Shown piece after piece: positions 56,401 to 64,000 of a stretch of 64,000 bases of DNA (positions within the stretch are counted from its first letter, which is position 1; the number at the start of each line of letters is the position of its first letter). The notes beneath the pieces were generated by a model. It saw only the letters and a list, made by a program, of their open reading frames with translations. It was not told the DNA's origin and ran no database searches. The stretch is from assembly GCA_029641185.1 (NCBI GenBank), contig JAPWGK010000008.1:744001-808000 (forward strand). Direction: 5' to 3'. This stretch comes from Pseudofabraea citricarpa. Taxonomy: Eukaryota > Ascomycota > Leotiomycetes > Helotiales > Dermateaceae. Both the position numbers and the translations under genes were made by a program.

Positions 56401-59371
56401 GCTAATTTCGGAGCTTGTAGATATGGAAACTGGAGTACTTGATGAAGTGCTACTATCAGAGCCCACAGATAGCGAAGTTGTGGTGGACAAAGCGCTGCTA
56501 TCGGAGGTCGTTGACGCTGAAGTTGAAGTAGCTAGCGATAAGCTAGTTCCAGAGCTCAATAATATCAGACTTGAAGTAGTTGAAATGCTGGATGTCGAGC
56601 TCGAAAATGTAGAACTTAAGCTACTTGACGACGAGCTAACTTCTGAGCCTGTCGATGTGGAAATTAAACTGGACGAAGACGAGATAGCTTCAGAGCTCGA
56701 AGACATCAAGCTAGAACCAGTCGTTGCAGAGCTCGAACTAGAGCTCGTTGATGTTAAACCGGTAGTCGTCGACGAAGTGCTGTTTTCAAAGCTCAATAAT
56801 GTCGAGCTTGAAACAGTTGGTGAGAAGCTATATTGAGAGCTTGACCATGTCGAACTGGATTCAGGAATAGAAGATGTCGAATTGGAAGTATAAGTTGTTA
56901 AACTTGAGGTATCCGTAAAGCTGACTACGGATGAAGTCGCTGTTATTAAAGAGCTAGACTCAGAGGTGCTCGATACTGTCGAAGTAGAGCTAGAGACTGT
57001 TGAGCTTGAAATATCTGTGAATCCATAACCAGAGCTCGATGACGTGGGACTGAAGCTACTTGGTAAAGAGCTAGGCCCATAGCTAGACAAAGCTGTGCTG
57101 GAACTCATACTCGTTACACTGGAGCTATTAGTGGAGCTCGAGCCGGTACTTGTTATGCTAGAAATATCAGCTGAACTACTTTGGGAGCTTGAGAGTATTA
57201 AGCTCGTGTTGGTGCTTGCCAAACTAGAAATTCCAACCGATTCGCTACTTTGATAGCTCGAAGGTACTAAACTAGAGGTGATGCCAGTGCTTGTCAAACT
57301 AGAAGAAGTGGCAGAGAAGATCGGCAGAGTAGAACTGGGACCAAAGGCATCGGTAAAGCTGGACAAGGTTGAGCCGAAGCTGATGATTGATGAATTCGAG
57401 GTAGCAGGCGAGCTCATTTGAGAGCTCGAGGTTATTGAGCCAAGGCTGGTAGTACCGGCCGAACTAGCCGTGTCGAATGGGGTGGTTTGATAGCTCGCAT
57501 ATGAAGAGTTAGAGCTGGTACTTGTCGAACTCGAGGAAGCGGTAGGGCTCAAGCTCGACAGGTACGAGCTGAAGTTAGTACTGCTTGATGTAATAGTGCC
57601 GACTGAGCTAATTTGAGAGCTTGAGGATATTGAAGTAGAGCTGGTAGTGGCAACAGAGCTTGATGAGGTCAGGGTGAAGCCGGTACTTGTCAGAGTGAAG
57701 GGATTAAGCAAGCTAGATGTCGAGAAGATAGCCGAGGAGTTGGTAGGAAGCGAGATAGAAGAATTGGCAGAAGGGAGAACGCAATTCCCATAGAGCGGCT
57801 GGCAGGTGTTCGGGTCGCAGTAGTCGATGGTGTTGCCGCAGTATCCAGACCCGCTGCAGCAGTCTCCGAACTCACTACCGATGCAAGTTAACTTGGGACC
57901 GCAACTTCCATCTACGCTAACCTCAGTAGCAATATCCGAGCAGTTTCCTGCAACGGGGTTGCAGCCCAAGCCGCAGTAGTCGGTTGTGTTTCCACAATAC
58001 CCACTGTGATGTTCGTTAGTATTCTAGTGGAACTAGTCACAGATGGTGGCTGACTCACGATCCACTGCAGCAGTCGCCATATTCGCTGCCAATGCAAGTT
58101 GTAGCTGAGTTGCAAGATCCGTCCAAAGATATAGTCTGCTCGGTCGTTGCCGTCTCATTGCCATATCTATACCAGTTTTGCTTTGGATCGCCAAGGCATT
58201 CCCCCATAGTTACAGATTTGAAGCCGTGGGCATACATGGAAGCCAGGATGTAGTCAGTGAGGTTTTCGGCAACCTGGAAATGGATATCGTGCTCGATCTC
58301 TAGATAACTTTTCGTCTTCGGATCAACGCCCGCCATTGCTTGATCAAAAAGATTTTTGGATACTTGAATGGTTTCAGCTGTCGTGTGCAAGTAGCCTTCG
58401 GTGTCAAGGTCAAAATCTGAATTTTGTTAGTAGCGAGCTTTTAATTATGTAACAGATGAATTTTCTCACAGGATATGACATAACCTAGATCAGCAAGGAG
58501 AGACCCGCATGTATCGTTGCACTGCGAGTAAGGTGGTCTGTTCTTATAGTCAGCAAGCTGGCCTGCTAGCCCATATAAATATTACAAGCTCTAGAGAAAT
58601 ATACCTCATATAAGATGGCCAATAGCCAAGGATATTCCGGAAAGCCATCTCGTTGTACACCATCTGGTTCTCAAATCCTTGAGGATCAAGAGACGACAAG
58701 CTCTGATGTGACCATGTATGACTCGCAATTTGATGTCCATCGGCAACCATACGCTTGATGAGATTAGCCCACTTAGGCGTACTATCGATAGGGCCCTTTC
58801 CAAGATTGTTTCCTGTAATGAAGAACGTCCCCTTGGCATCATACTTGTCCATCGTGTTCATCATATCCTCCGTGTATATGTATGGTCCGTCATCGAAAGT
58901 GAATGCAATTTCTCCCGGGGTCACACAGCTGTAGACACCTCCCCCACCAAGTGGGATCTCTCCAATTCGTGGCCGAGGAAGCTTAGCGGTTGAGCTTCCA
59001 CCAGGGACCTGGTTCCCATCACAAGCAGGTCCATATTGCAGTTGGCAGTCGGGGGCAGCACAATATTCCGTGCCAACACCGCAATATCCTGCCGACGAAC
59101 AGCACTGAGTAGCTTTGCATTTGCCAAACCCCGGACCACATTGCCCGTCTCTCTTTTTCGGCCGTTTTACATCGTTTATGGTTCTCGGCGATCGCTTCGA
59201 ATTTTTCTGGGCTTGCATGTGAGCTTCGAACCGAGGGTTTCGAGCTCTCAGCTCTGCCAAAAACCTCTTTCCGCCGATAATTTGTGGTATACCCTGACCT
59301 TGGTCACCATTGCTCATGTGAGCGCTGACCACAGCGGTCAGAGCACTCAAAAGAGCCAAGCTAAGCTTCAT
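53446..59371 (-). CDS. Chitin deacetylase with four hevein-like modules and a giant Ser/Thr-rich stalk
   Basis: Exons 59371-58605, 58537-58470, 58416-58059 and 58003-53446 give 1,916 residues. Order: signal peptide (1-17), basic propeptide-like segment (KRPKKRDGQ), chitin-binding type 1 module at 77-117, then a NodB polysaccharide deacetylase domain. It shows AFTFDDGP (158-163 catalytic Asp-Asp), SHTWSHQSL (metal His pair), RPPYSQCN across the junction and DLDTEGYLHT. Two more hevein-like modules (about 378-421 and 430-472, GSEYGDCCSGSGYCGNT) follow. Residues about 475-1864 are almost pure Ser with Thr, and a fourth 8-Cys module closes the protein (1865-1916). It should remove acetyl groups from chitin, giving chitosan. 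The stalk is probably heavily O-mannosylated. No GPI signal or final membrane helix is seen. Usual fungal deacetylases have 250-500 residues. Confidence 0.9.
53790..57770. repeat. Low-complexity Ser-codon tract encoding the stalk
   Basis: About 4 kb of repetitive AGC/AGT/TCN codons. Read on the plus strand the tract gives long frames rich in Glu, Leu, Val and Asp (up to 312 codons, 54467-55405), which are mirror images and not genes. The copies are too diverged to give a fixed period. Confidence 0.8.
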
Positions 59372-62048
59372 GTTTGAAGTGAGCCAGTTTGTAAAGTAGA
59401 ATGAAAAGACAAACTTCAGGATGAAAAGAACTTTATGGGTCAAAGAGACTGCTTGTCGATAAAAGAAAGACGACAGGTAAATGAAAACACTTTTCAGAGG
59501 GCAGGTAGCCGTAAAGTGACCTAAAATAATGGCAAAGGCGAGAAGCTTGGAAAGCATCTTGCTTAAGGTTAAGTATTTGATCTGCCATAGCTGCAAAGCT
59601 CCATAGAGTGAACTATCGCATTGTCTATGGGTGCTGACAAGAACCAAGCAGCTCGATGAAGCTAGCAAAATAACCCTGTTTGGGAAGAATGATAGAAGCT
59701 ATTACAAAGTATTGTTCTTGCAAGTTCTTCCAAGACGATATAGCAGAAGACAGCGCATCTGATGGAAAGAGGCATCGCCTACAGCAGTAGGCTGCGGGCG
59801 GACGTTTAATAGTCAATACCACCCTAGCATCGATCATAGAGGCTCCACATTGTTGTCCACAAAGGGCATGGGAGAACATCACATCTCTCCGACTTGGCGC
59901 AATCGAGCTCAATATTTCCACCTTTGCACCTTTGCACCACGCCGCCTCTCAGATTGCCGAGGGAAGGAACATCGATCGGCGGTTTTTATGGGGGTACACA
60001 GCCCACATCGAAGGCAGAATAAAGAAAGAAAAATAAGAATGCTATGCTTTTGAATCAAGTGTCCTTGTGCTGAGCCACTTGCCCACACGATTCAATAATT
60101 CTGCAGAGACAGGCAAGTACAAGCAACAAAGCCCACCGACCTATGTAGCAAGTGCTGTACAGACACGGATGCGTCTGCATACGGCTTGGAAGCAAGAAGT
60201 CTGTATCGTCTGTCGACTCAAGTACAATGGTATGATTAGACTCGGTCCTTGAGCCACATCGACAACGCTACAGCATGGGCCGAGAGGGCTTGCGACGCCT
60301 ACGCCACGCCTGCACATTGTGTACTTGGCTTCATTGAGCACCAGAGATAGGACCAGGCGAATTGAAAGAAGCCAGCGTCTAGACCAGAACAGACAATAGG
60401 AGTCTATCGGGCGATGCGGAAGCTAGGCGGGCGTTAGCAGAAGCATAAAAACGATCTTTGTATTTCATTTCGATTCAATGCACGTCAAGCTGTCCAGACT
60501 CCAGATGCCTGTTTACCCGTCCGCACCCTCGTCCGCGGAGTCGGTGCGTATAGCAATAAGTGACGGGTATTGGGTGTGGAGTACTGATATTTGCTAAACA
60601 CCAAGCCACACGTTTTGCCATTTCTGTCAGGGAGAAGAAAGTATTGATGACGGTGATGCTGTGGCACGTGATACATGTGACAGCACCAGTACTTACTTAC
60701 CCAGGAACCTATCCCAGACCAGGCCAGGTCTCGAAGCCAGATATTTAAAAGCTCCGCGATTCATGTGGCTTGAAATGGAACAAAGAAACAATCCAGCCAA
60801 TACCGTATCAGTGGTTGCACAACCACTAGTGTACAAGCTACTCTCAGAGAACTTGAGAAGTGACATCTCATTCCACGTTATAAGGTATGTGTGCATGGGG
60901 TGTGTACATGACTGAAGGGTGGATTGAAGAAGAAGAAGAGCTCCATGTTCGCAGGAAGCTGTTCAAACACACAGATCTGTGCCCGCCCAATTGAGCCACG
61001 CTAACAGCGTTCAACTTAGCCTTACCTACGTAGCAGTTGGGTGACACGAGAATATCTCCAATAACGGTAGCCTGGGAAGGGACAGTTCTTGAGATTATGC
61101 GGCCGGGATGCCATGTAAACTTATATAGAACACTCAAGGCAACGCCTTGAATCAGCCCTATAGGTAGCTTGGGCTACTTTGGATAAGAAACCATTCGACG
61201 TTTTATATGAGAATCCGCCTGATCGAACTACAGCGTGTGTTAAGGCTGACGGATGGCATACGGAATACTAGTTTTTCCTGAATTACTTTTCTTTCAAGAC
61301 TTGGAGGTATCCAAGCATAGCTAGCTGGTCGTGTTTCTTTTCTGCCCTTTTGTATATAATCTGCTTGAGATTTGGTGGTTTGTATTCACGTTTTCCTGTG
61401 TGTAATTACTTGGTGGATTTTCGCTTGAATAAAAATGACGAGAACTTATATGCTAGTGTTATATCCTGAACTTGAAATCCGGGCAAGCTGTCTTGGGATA
61501 TCAGATCGACCCAAAAGAGATGACAAACCTAATCGAACCCAATTCCCGCCTATCAACATACGACATAAATCAAGAAGATATCATTCTACGATCGGATATC
61601 AAGTTTTTGACGCTTTCAACATCACAGCTCATACTAAATCTAGCTAATTATCTCTCTTGCAGCGGAGAGTACCCCTCCTCTTATAAAATAGCCGACGGCG
61701 ACAAGGTCTCACATCCAAAGGAAAAGCGAGGAACAGGTATATAAACGATAGCCTAGAGATATCGGTATTATGATTTGAGTATAATTTATAAATCTCTCTA
61801 CTTCCTAAGGAAAACGATACTTTCACACAGCATATTATTCGTCACAGCAAGTCGTGAATCATATTTTATAAACACAGCCCGCTCACCAAACGCGGCAAGT
61901 CTTTTCTGCAAAGGAGGAGGAAAGAAGGAAAGAAGAAAAGCAATAAAAAGAAGAAGGGAAAAAAGACGGTATCATCGAAGCAGAATCATGCCACCCACCT
62001 CTGTGTCTTCTCTCACGGGCAGGTTGGATTATCTAGCATTTTGACCCG

Positions 62049-62090
62049 GCCTGACCTGACCTGCCTTGACCTGCCTTGATCTGGCCTGGC
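62049..62090. repeat. CCTGA/CCTTG pentamer array
   Basis: Degenerate pentamers (CCTGA, CCTGC, CTTGA and variants), close in type to the array at 36762-36818. Confidence 0.75.
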
Positions 62091-62182
62091 TAGGCTGCCT
62101 GCAGCTAAGCGGAAGTTCTGTTGCACGTCTGGTCTGCAAAAAGATGCTAGATGATCTGGCATTCTGTTCTGTCTCAGAGCAG

Positions 62183-62228
62183 CAGGCAGGCAGGCAGGCA
62201 GGTAGGCAGGTAGGCAGGCAGGTAGGCA
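62183..62228. repeat. GCAG/GTAG tetranucleotide array
   Basis: Eleven or so four-base units, GCAG with interspersed GTAG. Confidence 0.85.
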
Positions 62229-62312
62229 TCATTGAGGAGAACCTTGATATCAAGGTTCTTGCCGCACGTCTGCAGATAATCGCGCGGGATATCCTATTCT
62301 CATGATTTTGAC

Positions 62313-62337
62313 ACAGACAGACAGACAAACAGACAGA
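62313..62337. repeat. CAGA tetranucleotide array
   Basis: About six ACAG units with one AAAC variant. Confidence 0.8.
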
Positions 62338-62524
62338 TACTCACAAGCTCACAAGCAAAAGCAAAAGCAAAAAGAGCAAGCTCACAAAAGATCAAATCCT
62401 CACAAGCGAATCCGTACAGCTCAACATCATATCATTTTGTTTGCTAGGTAGGGTGATGCCGGAGTGCAGTGGGTGAGCGTGATGTGTGCGTGTTTGTCTG
62501 CGTGTTTGTCTGCAGCTTCCGGAA

Positions 62525-62552
62525 CATCTGCATCTTGCATCTTGCATCTTGC
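62525..62552. repeat. CATCTTG heptamer array
   Basis: Three exact heptamers CATCTTG with a partial copy on the left (CATCTG). Confidence 0.85.
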
Positions 62553-63100
62553 TCGCACTCACACGCCTGCACCACCCATTTCTACGACAGCTATACAATT
62601 CTACATCTCCAACATTCATCCTCAATCCTCCTTTAGTCATGTGCGAGCGAGCTTCTTTTCTTTTCTTTCCCCCACCTCTCCCCTCACCTCATCCATCCAC
62701 CTCCACAATAAAATTCTCGCAATGCACAAGCTCAAGCTCAAAACTTTCATCACTAAAAAAAAAAAGAGAAAAAAAGGCCGCCCATTCGCAGTTCAGATCG
62801 GAAATAGAAAGAGAGAGAAAAAGTGCTGAACTACCGGTATAAATGCAATCCAGCCGCACGTAGAAAATCAAAAACGTTTCACAATTCTTCTTCCCAAACG
62901 CCAAAGATCCATGGTTGGTCTCTTTTTATGAGTTAATCGGCAAATAGAAGTCATGCATTTGTCCAACCGGCAAGGACAAGAAAACACCCTTGACTCCCCG
63001 CCTTCTTTTCGGCCACACTAAGTTATACTTTCCCCATTTGGTATTTTCGTCAAGTTGATCGTAAGCAAAGTTCATCGTACTCATCATGTCCTGTAGCTCT

Positions 63101-64000
63101 CTACTTGGCATGCTTGCGGAATGCCAATAGATCAGCCAAGCTTGCAGTAGTACATCCATGCTTGAGGAAATCGTGCATGAGAAGCTCGTTTGCGGAAGCT
63201 CTGCTTCGGATGTCGACACAGAGACATACGGACAAGAATGCCTTCAATTCCTTGCTGAGTTTCTCGGGCTTCTTTAGACGAGGTGTTCCGTTGGTAGCAA
63301 TGAGGTAGAGTGCCTTGAGGGGTTCTTCGTTCAAGTACGGTGGCTCAGACTCGATCATCTCAATCGCCATGATACCGAGAGACCAGATATCGACCTTGGG
63401 CCCGTACTCCTTCTGCTTGACAACCTCCGGAGCCATCCAGTACGGTGTGCCGACCATGGTAGCACGCTTAGACTTGGACTCGGTAAGCTTGGCGCAGAAT
63501 CCGAAATCGGCTGTAACGTGTTAGTGACAAGTGACAAGTAGGATTTCAGGAGACACGCACTAATCTTGACATTACCACGAGCATCAAGGAGAACGTTGTC
63601 ACTCTTGATATCACGATGGATGATGCTCTGCTGATGCAGATGCTCAAGACCCCGGCAAGTCTACCCAGAGTTAGCAACGATACAGCCACGTGATAGGTTT
63701 TCCTTACCTCAAGACAGATGGTGGAGATCTGATCTTCGGTTATGTTGGGGTTGTTGTCAATGACATCAGTCAAAGCACCTCCCTCCATGTACTCCATGAC
63801 CACCCAGAGTTCACCATAGTTGTTTCGCAAGAAGGCGTCCAAGAAGTTGACGATGTTTCTGTGCTTGCTGTCCTTCATGACCATGATCTCATTAACAATT
63901 AATTCCTTTCTTGGTTGGTGAGCCAAGTCCATCTGCTTGATGGCAACCTGTGCCTTGCTTCCTTGTTGACGAACAACCTCTCTTGCAACTGGGGACAAAG
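63101..64000 (-). CDS. cla4: PAK-family Ser/Thr kinase Cla4-type (5' end beyond right edge)
   Basis: The C-terminal 267 codons lie in 64000-63708, 63660-63561 and 63510-63101; the upstream part is outside. [20 protein letters not shown] has the ATP-binding Lys, and [20 protein letters not shown] is the catalytic loop. [20 protein letters not shown] and [20 protein letters not shown] give the DFG and activation loop, and [20 protein letters not shown] closes the domain. DFGFCAKL with [24 protein letters not shown] matches Cla4/Chm1 better than Ste20 (which reads DFGFCAQ and VVSRKEY). Cla4 is a Cdc42/Rac effector for polarity, septation and infection structures. The PH and CRIB domains of Cla4 should lie past 64000. 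The tail ends soon after the kinase domain, as in Cla4. Confidence 0.92.

Larger units (their letters stand above)
59372..63100. other. Intergenic 3.7 kb, the longest gene-free stretch
   Basis: No frame shows a domain or a plausible exon chain. Frames at 60661-60915 and 61472-61744 look slightly protein-like but match nothing I know. The right third is full of simple repeats (62049-62090, 62183-62228, 62313-62337, 62525-62552). The left end is the chitin deacetylase promoter. Confidence 0.45.

Noticed and set aside
53765..56836. Long plus-strand frames (158, 312, 84 and 213 codons) rich in Glu/Leu/Val
   Set aside because: They are exact mirror images of the Ser-codon stalk of the chitin deacetylase and have no independent protein character.
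60661..60915. 84-codon frame with some protein-like character
   Set aside because: No start context, domain or adjoining exon that I could recognise; left as unannotated.
61472..61744. 90-codon frame of moderate complexity
   Set aside because: Isolated and matches no known family; it could be a relic or chance.
62183..62228. Regular repeats as a CRISPR array
   Set aside because: Four-base units without spacers in a fungal genome; an ordinary microsatellite.

Overview
The window is nuclear DNA of a filamentous ascomycete (Pezizomycotina; perhaps a leotiomycete, though the class is only a guess). The basis is the intron style (about 47-105 nt, GT-AG, CTRAY-like branch points), PTH11-type receptors, a chitin deacetylase with hevein-like modules, a fungal RBR ligase, and DOCK, Nup53, Ivy1, Fmp46, Tsc13 and Cla4 homologues. 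I rebuilt 20 protein genes; nearly all splice junctions were placed by hand from reading-frame continuity and family similarity. I saw no tRNA, rRNA, CRISPR array or intact transposon.

Layout. 1-8.5 kb: a catabolic-looking cluster with an amidohydrolase like 2-pyrone-4,6-dicarboxylate hydrolase (running off the left edge), a mitochondrial tricarboxylate carrier, a mitochondrial aconitase paralogue, an RraA-fold aldolase and an MFS anion transporter, arranged around two divergent promoters. 9-14.6 kb: a small VOC protein, a secreted Pro/Gly/Ser repeat protein, and a membrane-anchored LigB-type extradiol dioxygenase. 14.9-20 kb: housekeeping genes (acyl-protein thioesterase, Ivy1-like, Nup53, Fmp46). 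21-27 kb: an RRM protein and an RBR ubiquitin ligase. 27-34 kb: a second metabolic group (MFS transporter, luciferase-like FMN monooxygenase, Baeyer-Villiger-type monooxygenase). 34.4-43.1 kb: Tsc13 and a 2,009-residue DOCK exchange factor. 44.7-52 kb: an LCCL-domain membrane protein, a PTH11-like receptor and a methionine-type amino-acid permease. 53.4-59.4 kb: a 1,916-residue chitin deacetylase carrying a roughly 1,390-residue Ser/Thr-rich stalk. 63.1-64 kb: the 3' part of a Cla4-type PAK kinase.

The most interesting region is the first 8.5 kb (perhaps 14.6 kb). A lactonase, an aconitase-fold hydratase, an RraA aldolase and a tricarboxylate carrier match, step for step, the lower half of the 4,5-cleavage (PDC/oxalomesaconate) pathway for protocatechuate or gallate. 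An extradiol dioxygenase lies nearby. In this version an aconitase paralogue would replace the usual hydratase and the last steps would be in mitochondria. This is inference from families and gene order. Both divergent promoters of the cluster contain a CGG-N6-CCG palindrome typical of Zn2Cys6 regulators.
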